From Fundicoccus sp052116145 (GTDB lineage: Bacteria; Bacillota; Bacilli; Lactobacillales; Aerococcaceae), in assembly GCF_052116145.1 (NCBI RefSeq), contig NZ_JBQKLQ010000001.1, positions 434,001 through 498,000 on the forward strand: a DNA stretch of 64,000 nucleotides, in the 5' to 3' direction. Below are positions 23,696 to 32,985 of this stretch, piece by piece. The notes below the pieces were generated by a model. It made no database searches, was not told the origin of the DNA, and worked only from the letters and a program-made list of their open reading frames with translations. The position numbers and the translations under genes are program-made. Every line of letters begins with the position of its first letter. The first letter of the stretch is position 1.

Positions 23696-23782
23696 ATTGA
23701 CCTTTCCTGACCAAGGGTATATACTATAGGTAGCTCGTAAAGAGCTTACTTTTTGGTCAAAACTAATTGACCAATTTTGACT
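23696..23782 (+). promoter_or_regulatory. clpB promoter with two CtsR-type boxes
   Basis: The -35 is TTGACC (23697-23702), the spacer 17 nt, the -10 TATACT (23720-23725). ATTGACC-TTT-CCTGACC (23696-23712) overlaps the -35. A second direct repeat, ATTGACC-AAT-TTTGACT (23766-23782), lies in the leader, with an inverted GGTCAAA at 23755-23761. These match the CtsR heptad repeat (GGTCAAA, 3-nt spacing) on the minus strand, implying heat-shock repression by CtsR. The ctsR gene is not in this window. Confidence 0.75.
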
Positions 23783-23817
23783 AATGACTAAACGGATAAA
23801 TGAAAGGTTGTGAAACT

Positions 23818-26421
23818 GTGATTGATAAATTTACAACAACAATGCAAACTGCGATAGGTGAAGCACAGCAAATCGCAATAACACGTCAGCAACAACAAAT
23901 TGACATACCGCATTTGTGGCTTGTCTTTTTGCAACCGGATCATTTTGCTTATAATTTATATGAAGAGTTAAATGTGCCGCTGAGCGAATTCAAAACATTG
24001 GTAGAAAACGAAATTGATCAATTACCTACTGTGTCAGGAGCAAATGTTCAATATGGACAACAGTTTAGCCAAAGATTTCAGCAGCTATTATCTGAAGCAA
24101 ATAAAATAGCCAGTGAATTTCAAGATGAGTATTTGGCGACAGAAGTATTTATGTTAGCTTTATTTGAACAGAAAAATAATCCATTAACGAAGTTTTTACT
24201 AGAAAATGGGTTAACTAAGAATAAATTAAATGAAAGAATTAAAGAATTGAGAGGGGGAGACCGTGTGACTTCAGCAAACCAAGAAGAAACTTACGAGTCT
24301 TTAGCTAAATATGCCATTAATTTAAATGAAGCAGTTAAACAGAATAAATTAGATCCCGTCATTGGACGTGACGAAGAAATTCGCGATGTTATCCGCATTC
24401 TCTCACGTAAATCTAAAAACAACCCAGTTCTAATAGGGGAGCCCGGAGTGGGTAAAACTGCTATTGTTGAAGGGTTAGCCCACCGAATCGTACGTAAAGA
24501 TGTGCCAGAGAACCTAAAAGATAAAGAAATTTATAGTTTGGATATGGGCTCTCTTATCGCTGGAGCGAAATACCGTGGAGAATTTGAAGAACGTCTAAAA
24601 GCTGTTCTTAAAGAAGTGAAACAATCACAAGGACGTATCTTATTATTCATTGATGAAATTCATACTATTGTGGGCGCTGGAAAAACAGAAGGTTCAATGG
24701 ATGCAGGGAATATTCTGAAACCTATGCTTGCAAGAGGAGAGTTACATTGTATCGGTGCCACCACTCTAGATGAGTACCGCGAAAATATTGAAAAAGATAA
24801 AGCATTAGAGCGTCGATTCCAACGTGTCATCGTTCAAGAACCGACAGTGGAAGATACGATTAGTATTTTACGAGGGTTGAAAGAACGCTATGAAATTCAC
24901 CACGGGGTGAATATCCATGACAATGCTTTGGTTGCGGCGGCTACACTTTCTGATCGCTATATTACAGATCGTTTTTTACCGGATAAAGCCATTGATTTAG
25001 TTGATGAGGCATGTGCAACTATCAGAGTTGAAATGAACTCGATGCCAACTGAAATGGATACAGTGACGCGTCGTTTAATGCAACTCGAAATCGAAGAAGC
25101 TGCTTTGAAAAAAGAAAACGATGATGCGAGTAAAAAACGATTAGAACTTATCCAAGAGGAATTGGCCGAGTTACGCGAAGAAGCGAATAATTTGAAATTA
25201 CGTTGGGAAGTTGAAAAAGAATCCATGAATGCTATTCGTGATAAACGTCAAGCTTTGGAAGAGGCTCGTCGTACATTAGAAGAAGCAGAAGCAGATTATA
25301 ATTTAGAAAAAGCTGCAGAAATGCGTCATGGTCGAATCCCACAACTAGAAAAGGAATTAAAAGAAATAGAAGCTTCTGAAGAAGCCAAAGAAGTCACTCG
25401 TCTCACCCAAGAACGTGTGACTGACGAAGAAATTGCGAAAGTTGTTGGAAGATTAACTGGAATTCCAGTGACTCGTTTAGTTGAAGGTGAAAGAGACAAG
25501 TTACTACGCCTAGATGAAACCTTACATAAACGTGTGATTGGTCAAGATGAAGCAGTTGAGAAAGTAACAGAAGCCGTCTTACGTTCACGTGCTGGACTCC
25601 AAAATCCGAATAGACCGATAGGATCCTTCTTATTCTTAGGTCCAACCGGGGTCGGAAAAACTGAACTAGCCAAATCTTTAGCGGAAGTTTTATTCGATGA
25701 TGAAAATCATATGGTGAGAATTGATATGTCTGAGTATATGGAGAAACACAATGTGTCTCGTTTAATTGGAGCACCTCCTGGTTACATTGGATATGAAGAA
25801 GGTGGACAATTAACTGAAGCTGTTAGACGTAACCCTTATTCGATTGTACTTTTAGATGAAGTTGAAAAAGCCCATCCAGATGTATTTAATGTCTTATTAC
25901 AGGTGTTAGACGATGGTCGTTTAACCGACTCTAAAGGGCGTGTTGTTGATTTCAAAAATACTGTGCTGATTATGACAAGTAACATTGGTTCACATTTACT
26001 ATTAGAAGGTGTGAATGATGAAGGGCATATCGAAGAAAATACTCAAAATCAAGTAAGAGCGTTATTGAGACAACACTTTAAACCAGAATTCTTAAACAGA
26101 GTCGATGATATCGTGATGTTTACACCACTTTCACGTCAACATATGGGACAGATTGTTTACAAGATGTTAGGTCAATTGCAGACTCGCTTAGGCTATCAAG
26201 ATATTCAATTGACATTAGACGAAGACGCTGCTCTATGGCTCGCTGAAAATGGCTATGATCCAATTTACGGTGCAAGACCATTAATGAGATTCATTACTAG
26301 AGAAGTTGAAACGCCATTGGCTAAATTAATTATCAAAGGTAGTATCCTTCCGAATTCATTGGTTCACGTATCTTTAGTAAATGATCAGTTGAACTTCGTT
26401 TCAGAAGTAATCGAAGCATAA
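23818..26421 (+). CDS. clpB: chaperone ClpB
   Basis: A Hsp100 disaggregase of 867 aa that extracts proteins from aggregates with DnaK. Visible in order: N-domain (1-140), first AAA+ module with GEPGVGKTAI (about 200), the coiled-coil M-domain (about 395-520, rich in E/K/R heptads), and a second AAA+ module with GPTGVGKTEL (about 600) and VLLDEVEKAH. The M-domain length separates it from ClpC and ClpE. I prefer GTG 23818 with AAAGG 10 nt upstream; ATG 23800 in the same frame has no RBS. Control is through the upstream CtsR-type boxes. Confidence 0.93.
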   Translation: MIDKFTTTMQTAIGEAQQIAITRQQQQIDIPHLWLVFLQPDHFAYNLYEELNVPLSEFKTLVENEIDQLPTVSGANVQYGQQFSQRFQQLLSEANKIASEFQDEYLATEVFMLALFEQKNNPLTKFLLENGLTKNKLNERIKELRGGDRVTSANQEETYESLAKYAINLNEAVKQNKLDPVIGRDEEIRDVIRILSRKSKNNPVLIGEPGVGKTAIVEGLAHRIVRKDVPENLKDKEIYSLDMGSLIAGAKYRGEFEERLKAVLKEVKQSQGRILLFIDEIHTIVGAGKTEGSMDAGNILKPMLARGELHCIGATTLDEYRENIEKDKALERRFQRVIVQEPTVEDTISILRGLKERYEIHHGVNIHDNALVAAATLSDRYITDRFLPDKAIDLVDEACATIRVEMNSMPTEMDTVTRRLMQLEIEEAALKKENDDASKKRLELIQEELAELREEANNLKLRWEVEKESMNAIRDKRQALEEARRTLEEAEADYNLEKAAEMRHGRIPQLEKELKEIEASEEAKEVTRLTQERVTDEEIAKVVGRLTGIPVTRLVEGERDKLLRLDETLHKRVIGQDEAVEKVTEAVLRSRAGLQNPNRPIGSFLFLGPTGVGKTELAKSLAEVLFDDENHMVRIDMSEYMEKHNVSRLIGAPPGYIGYEEGGQLTEAVRRNPYSIVLLDEVEKAHPDVFNVLLQVLDDGRLTDSKGRVVDFKNTVLIMTSNIGSHLLLEGVNDEGHIEENTQNQVRALLRQHFKPEFLNRVDDIVMFTPLSRQHMGQIVYKMLGQLQTRLGYQDIQLTLDEDAALWLAENGYDPIYGARPLMRFITREVETPLAKLIIKGSILPNSLVHVSLVNDQLNFVSEVIEA

Positions 26422-26428
26422 TATCCCC

Positions 26429-26470
26429 AAATACACACGCGAGGCTTTGATGCCTTTACGTGTGTATTTG
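26429..26470 (+). terminator. intrinsic terminator of clpB
   Basis: AAATACACACG (26429-26439) pairs with CGTGTGTATTT (26459-26469), with an inner AGGC/GCCT pair. The T run is short. Confidence 0.7.
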
Positions 26471-26596
26471 TCTTGTAATATAATGCAAGCAATAATTTTT
26501 TATATATTAGTGAAAAATCTTCATTAGCTAATAAGAGTTGCTAGGCTAATCCGGCAAAATGTGATATATTTTAAACAAATCAAAAGGAGGTGCATG

Positions 26597-27724
26597 ATGC
26601 AAAAATTAGATAGATTGGTGATTAAATACATTCTATTTATTGCACTCGTAGTGTTAATTGTATCCAATTATGAACAAGCAATTAGCTATATGTTTCACTT
26701 TCTAAGAATACTCTCGCCAGTTATCGTTGGTATTATAATGGCCTATATCTTGAACATCTTAATGATAAAATTTGAAAACATTTGGTTTCCTAACAAGAAT
26801 AACCAATGGGTGAATAAAACACGCAGACCTTTGAGCATTCTGTTTGCGATGTTAACGATTAGCTTCGTATTATTTATTGTGTTAGGTTTAGTGGTTCCGC
26901 AAGTGTTAGTTGTTTTGACAACTTTAATCGAAGCCATTCCGGTAGCAATTAACCAAATACAGACTTGGTTCACGAATTCTGAACAAAGATTCCCGGAACT
27001 AGCAGTTATACTTGATCAATTTGAAGTTAATTGGTCACAAATTGTTCAAGATGCAGTCGCCTTTTTTAATGGTGTAACAACACGAATTGTTGAAACAACT
27101 TTATCGACTATAGGCTCCATTGCGTCAATCGTTATTAACCTTTTCTTATCTTTAATTATCTCGATTTACATTTTAATGTCTAAAGAAAAAATAATGAGTC
27201 AGGGAAACCGAATGATCAAAGCATACTTCACTAAGAAGCAATACGATAAAATCCGTTATGTTTTGTCAGTCGTAGATGCATCTTTTAGTCACTTCATTAC
27301 CGGAGAAGTATTAGAAGCTTTTATACTAGGCGTAATGGTAACGGCGGGGATGTGGATTTTCAGATTCCCTTATGCCACAATGTTAGGTGCTTTAGCAGGA
27401 ATTATGGCATTAATCCCTATGTTAGGCGCATGGATATCAGGCACGATTGGCTTTGTTTTAATTGGTGTGCAATCGCCGATTCAAGGATTAGCCTTTTTAA
27501 TATTTATCATTATAATCCAGCAACTTGAAGGTAATATCATTTATCCGAAAATCGTTGGAGATAAGATAGGCTTGCCAGGTATGTGGGTCTTGATTGCAGT
27601 AACAATTGGTGCGGGGCTTGCAGGTATACCAGGTATGCTTTTAAGTGTACCGATATCATCGGTAATCTATAAACTCCTTAAACAAGATGTTACGACACGA
27701 GAAAGAATAGACGTAATGTCTTAA
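26597..27724 (+). CDS. AI-2E (PerM) family membrane transporter, copy 1
   Basis: A 375-aa polytopic membrane protein of the AI-2E/PerM family (PF01594 type), with about seven or eight helices. The central segment GVMVTAGMWIFRFPYATMLG and IIQQLEGNIIYPKIVGDKIG are family signatures. Roles reported for relatives include autoinducer-2 export and Na+(Li+)/H+ antiport; none can be assigned here. The second of two adjacent ATGs (26597) is best spaced from AAAGGAGG. It is followed 36 bp later by a close paralogue. Confidence 0.85.
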   Translation: MQKLDRLVIKYILFIALVVLIVSNYEQAISYMFHFLRILSPVIVGIIMAYILNILMIKFENIWFPNKNNQWVNKTRRPLSILFAMLTISFVLFIVLGLVVPQVLVVLTTLIEAIPVAINQIQTWFTNSEQRFPELAVILDQFEVNWSQIVQDAVAFFNGVTTRIVETTLSTIGSIASIVINLFLSLIISIYILMSKEKIMSQGNRMIKAYFTKKQYDKIRYVLSVVDASFSHFITGEVLEAFILGVMVTAGMWIFRFPYATMLGALAGIMALIPMLGAWISGTIGFVLIGVQSPIQGLAFLIFIIIIQQLEGNIIYPKIVGDKIGLPGMWVLIAVTIGAGLAGIPGMLLSVPISSVIYKLLKQDVTTRERIDVMS

Positions 27725-27760
27725 AGCAACACATTAACTAAAAAATTCGGAGGTGTTTAT

Positions 27761-28966
27761 TTGCGAAAATTAGATAAACTGCTGATTAAGTATATCTTAT
27801 TTATTGCAGCCGTTGTTTTGATCGTGTTTAATTATGAACAAGTTTTAAGTTGGCTAAAAACGATTTGGTTAATTTTATCGCCAGTAATTATTGGTGGCGT
27901 AATGGCTTATATATTAAACATATTGATGGTCAAATTTGAAACGTTGTATTTTCCAAAAAGTCAGAAGAAAATTGTTGTTAAATCCCGCCGGCCAGTGAGT
28001 ATTTTACTTGCTATGGCAACGATTGTGCTAGTGGTTTTACTAGTAGTTGGTTTAGTCGTACCACAAGTTATTTCTGTGGTAGCTAAATTAATTGAAAACA
28101 TTCCGACAATCTTCGAAAGAATTCAAGCATGGTTAACGGATTATGAGCAATTATTCCCGGAAGCGGCGACTTTGATGGACCAGTTTGATATTGATTGGAG
28201 TCAAATGGTTAGAAATGCAGTCAGTTTCGTTAACAATTTAACAACAAGTATATTAGAAACGACTTTATCTACCGTAGGGTCATTAGCAGGAATTATTATT
28301 AATCTCGTTTTATCATTCATTGTTTCAATCTATATTTTGATGTCAAAAGAAAAGTTAGCGAGTCAATTTGATCGCATGTTGAAAGTCTATTTAAACGAGA
28401 AAAATTATCGAAAATATCATTACGTGCTAACACAATTTGATGAGTCATTTAGACACTATATTACGGGTGTCGTGGTTGAAGCGTTGATTTTAGGAGCTAT
28501 GGTCACTGTGGGAATGTGGATTTTTCGTTTCCCCTACGCAGCTATGATCGGTGCACTCACAGGCTTTTTAGCGATTATACCGATGCTAGGTGCTTATTTA
28601 TCAGGTGCCGTTGGCGCCTTGTTAATCTCAGTCGAGTCCCCCGTTCAAGCAATGTTCTTTATTCTCTTTACAATTATCGTGCAACAAATTGAAGGGAACA
28701 TCATATATCCTAAAGTTGTAGGCAGCTCCATAGGTTTACCAGGACTTTTTGTATTAATTGCGGTGACAATTGGTGGTGGCTTAATGGGAATACCAGGAAT
28801 GATTATATCAGTTCCTTTGGCATCTGCTTTATTTAAACTTCTTAAGAATGATGTCAAAAACCGCGAGGCTATGAGACAATACAGGAATGAGACTGTTGAG
28901 CAAACAGGCAATTTAGATTATGTTAAACAGTACATTCAAGAGGTAAGCAAAAACATAAATACTTAG
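27761..28966 (+). CDS. AI-2E (PerM) family membrane transporter, copy 2
   Basis: A 401-aa paralogue of the preceding protein, aligned along its whole length (both begin KLDxLxIKYILFIA and share MWIFRFPYA and EGNIIYPKVVG). It starts at TTG 27761 with GGAGG 8 nt upstream. Its C-terminal tail is about 25 residues longer and charged. The shared operon and high similarity indicate a local duplication. The two may form a heteromer or differ in substrate. A terminator follows. Confidence 0.85.
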   Translation: MRKLDKLLIKYILFIAAVVLIVFNYEQVLSWLKTIWLILSPVIIGGVMAYILNILMVKFETLYFPKSQKKIVVKSRRPVSILLAMATIVLVVLLVVGLVVPQVISVVAKLIENIPTIFERIQAWLTDYEQLFPEAATLMDQFDIDWSQMVRNAVSFVNNLTTSILETTLSTVGSLAGIIINLVLSFIVSIYILMSKEKLASQFDRMLKVYLNEKNYRKYHYVLTQFDESFRHYITGVVVEALILGAMVTVGMWIFRFPYAAMIGALTGFLAIIPMLGAYLSGAVGALLISVESPVQAMFFILFTIIVQQIEGNIIYPKVVGSSIGLPGLFVLIAVTIGGGLMGIPGMIISVPLASALFKLLKNDVKNREAMRQYRNETVEQTGNLDYVKQYIQEVSKNINT

Positions 28967-28983
28967 ATTTATCATTTAAATGA

Positions 28984-29024
28984 ACACACAATTTTTTGAG
29001 ACCGCTCATAAAATTGTGTGTTTT
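28984..29024 (+). terminator. intrinsic terminator after the AI-2E pair
   Basis: ACACACAATTTT (28984-28995) pairs with AAAATTGTGTGT (29010-29021), followed by TTTC. It separates the permeases from the nfeD-floA operon. Confidence 0.7.
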
Positions 29025-29081
29025 CGTTTTGGATTGGTCTATAAGAATGATATAATAAAAATAAGAAAGGGGGACGAACAA

Positions 29082-29678
29082 ATGTGGATTTTGCTATTAC
29101 TTGGTGTAGCTTTTTTATCAACAGCTTTATTTTTAAATCCTAAGTTATTTTATATTGGTGCATCACTTATAAGCTTTGGCGTTTATTTTGGTGTAGCCAA
29201 TGTTGATTTCAGTATATTTCTGATGTTCTTGCTTGGGGTTGGACTTTTAATTGTAGAGTTTTATGTTCCTGATTTTGGGGTCATTGGCGTTGTTGGTTTT
29301 TTAGCCATGACGATAGCGATTTACTTAAAAACGGGTAACTTTACAGAATTAGTCTATTTAGTTCTTGCTTGTTTAGCTGTGGCTTTCGTTGTAGTTATCT
29401 ATTTCTTAAAAAGCGGAAAAGAGTTAAATATTAGTCCGGCTTTTATTTTAAATGAATCAATGACTTCAGATAAAGGCTATTCTAGTGAAAAAGATTACAG
29501 TTTTCTTCTCAATGCAAATGGAACAGTCGTCTCAGATTTAAGGCCAGTCGGTCGTGCAAAAATTGGTGAAGAAACGTATGAAGTCATTAGTACGGCAGAA
29601 ATGATTTCTACTGGAGAAGCAATTATAGTCACTCGTGTTCAAGGTGCAAAAGTATATGTGAAGAGAGGAGCAATTTAA
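29082..29678 (+). CDS. NfeD-like membrane protein
   Basis: A 198-aa protein with three or four N-terminal membrane helices (residues 3-110; FLLGVGLLIVEFYVPDFGVI is the typical NfeD segment) and a C-terminal OB-fold domain (about 135-198; GTVVSDLRPVGRAKIG, GEAIIVTRVQGAKVYVKR). NfeD proteins partner flotillin/stomatin-like proteins, and the next gene is floA, 1 bp after this stop. I start at ATG 29082 with AAAGGGGG 8 nt upstream, not at the longer frame from 28980, which crosses a terminator. A TATAAT at 29051-29056 suits a promoter. Confidence 0.87.
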   Translation: MWILLLLGVAFLSTALFLNPKLFYIGASLISFGVYFGVANVDFSIFLMFLLGVGLLIVEFYVPDFGVIGVVGFLAMTIAIYLKTGNFTELVYLVLACLAVAFVVVIYFLKSGKELNISPAFILNESMTSDKGYSSEKDYSFLLNANGTVVSDLRPVGRAKIGEETYEVISTAEMISTGEAIIVTRVQGAKVYVKRGAI

Positions 29679-29679
29679 A

Positions 29680-30711
29680 TTGGATTTTTTTAATTTATTT
29701 GATGGGAATCCCTATAACAATCCAGAGGGGTCAACTTTTACCGTCGTACTAATTTTAGTTATCGCAATTATCTTACTTGCGTTATTCTTTAGATTCGTAC
29801 CCGTAGGCTTGTGGATTACAGCCTATTTCTCTGGAGCTAAAGTAAGTATTGGTGATTTAGTGGGTATGAGATTAAGAAGGGTTGTTCCTTCAAATATCGT
29901 TAATCCACTGATTAAAGCAACTAAAGCAGGGATTGATATTAACACGAATCAACTCGAAGCTCACTACTTAGCTGGTGGTAATATCAACCTGGTAGTCGAT
30001 GCGTTAATTGCAGCTCAAAGAGCGAATATTGATTTAGAGTTTGAACAAGCAGCTGCGATTGATTTAGCTGGTCGTGATGTTTTTGAAGCGGTCCAAGTAT
30101 CTGTAAACCCTAAAGTGATCGAAACGCCAATCGTTGCCGCAGTGGCGATGAATGGGATTGAAATCAAGGCCAAAGCCAAAGTGACTGTTCGTGCCAATAT
30201 CGAGCGTTTAGTCGGGGGTGCTGGTGAAGAAACCATTATTGCCCGTGTTGGTGAAGGGATTGTTACAACTGTTGGTAGTTCGAAGTTTCACTCAGATGTT
30301 TTAGAAAATCCTGATTCAATTTCACAGACCATTCTGCGTAAAGGTTTAGATTCAGGAACGGCCTTTGAAATTCTATCGATTGATATCGCGGATGTGGATG
30401 TCGGCCGAAACATTGGTGCGAAACTACAAACAGATCAAGCAATGGCAGATAAGAAAATTGCTCAAGCAAAAGCCGAAGAACGTCGTGCCTTTGCCGTGGC
30501 TCAAGAGCAAGAAATGATTGCTGAAGTTCAGAAAATGCGTGCCCGAGTTGTGGAAGCCGAAGCAGAAGTTCCATTAGCCTTGGCCGAAGCATTCCGTAAA
30601 GGAAACTTAGGTGTCATGGATTACTATAATATGAAAAATGTTCAGTCTGACACAGCCATGAGAGATTCTATAGCAAGGACCAATCCAAGCGATAACGAAA
30701 ATGGTGAATAA
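29680..30711 (+). CDS. floA: flotillin-like protein FloA
   Basis: A 343-aa protein organising functional membrane microdomains. A single hydrophobic segment (about 18-40: FTVVLILVIAIILLALFFRF) anchors it. An SPFH/PHB domain follows (about 60-230; GIEIKAKAKVTVRANIERLV), then an alanine/glutamate-rich flotillin coiled coil (about 240-310; AQAKAEERRAFAVAQEQEMI). Length and motifs match YqfA/FloA of Bacillus. It starts at TTG 29680 with GAGAGGAG 9 nt upstream, immediately after nfeD. Confidence 0.93.
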   Translation: MDFFNLFDGNPYNNPEGSTFTVVLILVIAIILLALFFRFVPVGLWITAYFSGAKVSIGDLVGMRLRRVVPSNIVNPLIKATKAGIDINTNQLEAHYLAGGNINLVVDALIAAQRANIDLEFEQAAAIDLAGRDVFEAVQVSVNPKVIETPIVAAVAMNGIEIKAKAKVTVRANIERLVGGAGEETIIARVGEGIVTTVGSSKFHSDVLENPDSISQTILRKGLDSGTAFEILSIDIADVDVGRNIGAKLQTDQAMADKKIAQAKAEERRAFAVAQEQEMIAEVQKMRARVVEAEAEVPLALAEAFRKGNLGVMDYYNMKNVQSDTAMRDSIARTNPSDNENGE

Positions 30712-30713
30712 AC

Positions 30714-31358
30714 ATGGAATTTATTGGAGGATTCATCTGGTTAATATGGGTTGTCGGATTTTTCTTCATTAAAAAAAGTGCCAAGCAGAGAAATCGCCAA
30801 CAACGCTTTGAGCAAGCAAAAGCTAATCAAACTAAGAGAAGTAATCAGTTTACAAAACAAGTGTCGAACGTGCCCTCCGAATTAGAAAAGCACAAAGCGA
30901 GAGAGGCGATGTTTAAAAGAAACCAAAAGACACATCAATCCGCTCGTTTACATCAAGATAGTTTAAAGAAGAGAAATGTAGGAGTGCAACAACGTAAGCA
31001 AACATCTATCAAAGGTTTTGTTGAAGGTATACAGAAATTTCAACATAATAGTGACAGTATGGAGGCTTATCTGAATGAAGAATATCATGATTTAGAAATG
31101 GATCCTTATCAAGAAAGCTTAAACGACGCTTATTCACTTGATAGTGACCAAGATGATATTGATTGGGAAAGTTATGAAACTGATTTATTCGATGATTCTG
31201 ATTGGAACGATGATGAAGAAATTTTGAAAGAAGTCAAAACAGGCACTGCTGATACACATAATGTGCCAAAAACTAAGCCAATCACTTTAAATGCAAGTAA
31301 TATCAAACAGGGAATTATTTTAAGTGAAATCTTAGCTAAACCTAAGAGTCAACGCTAA
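30714..31358 (+). CDS. membrane-anchored hypothetical protein of the floA operon
   Basis: A 214-aa protein starting 2 nt after floA. Residues 5-20 (GGFIWLIWVVGFFFIKK) form one membrane helix. Residues 20-105 are very basic and Gln/Lys-rich. Residues 115-165 are very acidic (DLEMDPYQES; DLFDDSDWNDDEE). A short C-terminal motif, NIKQGIILSEILAKPKSQR, looks conserved. I do not recognise a named family. Tight coupling to nfeD and floA suggests a partner acting at flotillin microdomains. Confidence 0.65.
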   Translation: MEFIGGFIWLIWVVGFFFIKKSAKQRNRQQRFEQAKANQTKRSNQFTKQVSNVPSELEKHKAREAMFKRNQKTHQSARLHQDSLKKRNVGVQQRKQTSIKGFVEGIQKFQHNSDSMEAYLNEEYHDLEMDPYQESLNDAYSLDSDQDDIDWESYETDLFDDSDWNDDEEILKEVKTGTADTHNVPKTKPITLNASNIKQGIILSEILAKPKSQR

Positions 31359-31374
31359 AATATTCCACAGTACT

Positions 31375-31417
31375 AAAGAGCCACTCGAGAGATTTATTCT
31401 CTTTGAGTGGCTCTTTT
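31375..31417. terminator. bidirectional terminator, floA operon / DUF2974 gene
   Basis: AAAGAGCCACTC (31375-31386) and GAGTGGCTCTTT (31405-31416) pair, with GAGA/TCTC in the loop. T runs lie on both sides, and it overlaps the DUF2974 stop codon. Confidence 0.85.
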
Positions 31418-32690
31418 AATTTGATGATTCATCGTTTTCTGTTTGAGATTCATCGCTAGATTCTTTTGATTTGAAATGCTGCTTAATGCTTTTCAGTAGG
31501 GAACTTTCGACAGTCAATTTTTGAGTAATAGACAAGTCAGTAATCCATTGATTAATAGTTAACGACATTTGGTGGTAATGATCACGGCGTTGTTCTAGCA
31601 AATGAGAACGCAAGATAGTGAAAAATGCCGAAAGATTGTCATCTAAGAAAGCTCTTAACTCGGGGTCAACTAAGTGTAAATGATTTAAGAACATGCGTCC
31701 AAACTGAAGTGGGTTTTTCCTAATTTCAATGACTGATTGTATACCTGTCTCAAAGATTAAATTAAAACTAGCATTAAAGACTTTTTCTAACTCACTTTCG
31801 GTACGATCAATCGCCCATTCTTTAAGGCTAGCATCCACTAAATAGCTAAAATCAGACCGCTTCTCAATGCGGTGAAGCATGTCTTCATCTATACACCAGT
31901 TAGTGACAATATGATGTGAAAAACCAAGCCGTCTACTCTTAATTACGATTGGGGCCTGGCTATGAAAAAGCATCATTCCGACTATAGCATCCTCCGGAAC
32001 ATAGTGGTGAATTTTATCTTGAATCTTTTTATAGCCGTCACTGTCTAAGGTTGCTTGATGAAAGCCAGGACCATCAAAACTCAAAATTAATTGAATAGAC
32101 TGCTGGACTGCCTCTGCTTGAAAGGCGGCTGCGTAAATTGCCAGATTTCCGCCTTTAGAGTGGCCACTCACATATAATTTAGCTCCCTTTACTAAAGGGA
32201 AAATCCGCGATAAATAATGAGCGGCTAAAGGTTGGGAAGGGATCAGCGTTTGGTAAGCCATCTTACAATCTTCTTTCCATCCAATTAACGTATCATCTGT
32301 CCCTCGATAAGAAATAAGCACCTCTTTAGTCGGGAGTTTTAAAGACAAAGCGGCAAACTGAAATTCATCGATTCGTTCAAGTTCGCTTTCAAATCCGAAA
32401 AGGTATATATCGCGATAACGCTTCGTTTGATAAATCATTTTTAATAGTTTAATACGAGCAGCAGAAGTTAGCACCCAATTCTCTTTCATTAAAAGCGGTA
32501 AACGTGGTTCGATTAACAAATAGAAGTCTTCGAGACGAATTCCATCAGATGAATCTTCTTGCACTTGAACGAATTGCTCAATTGGAAAATAAACGAGTTC
32601 ATTTAAAATGAGAATATCGACTTCAGTCAATGCTTTCTCACTTAAACTAAAGTCTTTATTTCTCTGTGCGTATTGATACACACTAGTCAT
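31416..32690 (-). CDS. DUF2974 (Mbeg1-like) alpha/beta hydrolase
   Basis: A 424-aa cytoplasmic lipase-like hydrolase. The nucleophile elbow is VSGHSKGGNLAIYAA (GHSKG), preceded by the substrate-lid segment ISYRGTDDTLIGWKEDCKMA. Asp in ILSFDGPGF and His further on could complete the triad. Residues 370-424 are a charged tail. The length matches DUF2974 proteins of Lactobacillales. I start at ATG 32688-32690 because GGAGG lies 7 nt upstream; GTG 32696 is also in frame. The substrate is unknown. Confidence 0.85.
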   Translation of the reverse strand: MTSVYQYAQRNKDFSLSEKALTEVDILILNELVYFPIEQFVQVQEDSSDGIRLEDFYLLIEPRLPLLMKENWVLTSAARIKLLKMIYQTKRYRDIYLFGFESELERIDEFQFAALSLKLPTKEVLISYRGTDDTLIGWKEDCKMAYQTLIPSQPLAAHYLSRIFPLVKGAKLYVSGHSKGGNLAIYAAAFQAEAVQQSIQLILSFDGPGFHQATLDSDGYKKIQDKIHHYVPEDAIVGMMLFHSQAPIVIKSRRLGFSHHIVTNWCIDEDMLHRIEKRSDFSYLVDASLKEWAIDRTESELEKVFNASFNLIFETGIQSVIEIRKNPLQFGRMFLNHLHLVDPELRAFLDDNLSAFFTILRSHLLEQRRDHYHQMSLTINQWITDLSITQKLTVESSLLKSIKQHFKSKESSDESQTENDESSN

Positions 32691-32826
32691 CGACACACCT
32701 CCTTGTTTTCACTTTAAATATAGCAAAGAAACACCCAAAGGAACAAGCCCACTTTTGACAAAAATAGCCAATGGTTCATATTGTCTTTGGGAAAAATTCA
32801 CTTCTATGTGTGGCTAAAAACATAAT

Positions 32827-32854
32827 GTTAGTCATTTAAGTCATTTAAACTAAC
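32827..32854. promoter_or_regulatory. inverted repeat upstream of dhaK
   Basis: GTTAGT (32827-32832) and ACTAAC (32849-32854) flank two direct copies of CATTTAA. It is placed upstream of the cre site and could bind a DHA/glycerol regulator. No regulator gene is adjacent. Confidence 0.35.
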
Positions 32855-32906
32855 AATATAAAGTCAAATTTCTTGAAATTATAAAAGAATTTATAAGTTT
32901 CTTAAA

Positions 32907-32935
32907 TTGGAATCGTTTTCTTTGATGAATACTTA
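32907..32935 (+). promoter_or_regulatory. cre site overlapping the dha-glp promoter
   Basis: TTGGAATCGTTTTCT (32907-32921) fits the relaxed CcpA cre consensus WTGNAANCGNWNNCW at every fixed position. TTGGAA (32907-32912) can serve as a -35, with TACTTA (32930-32935) as a weak -10 at 17 nt. Overlap of cre and promoter implies carbon catabolite repression of the operon. This is consensus matching only. Confidence 0.65.
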
Positions 32936-32985
32936 GGGAAGTATTAAGATGAAGGTGAAGAATAAAAATTTAGAAGGAGTGATTA

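Noticed and set aside
30015..30592. Minus-strand ORFs within floA.
   Set aside because: They are antisense to a highly conserved coding sequence, without RBS or family resemblance.
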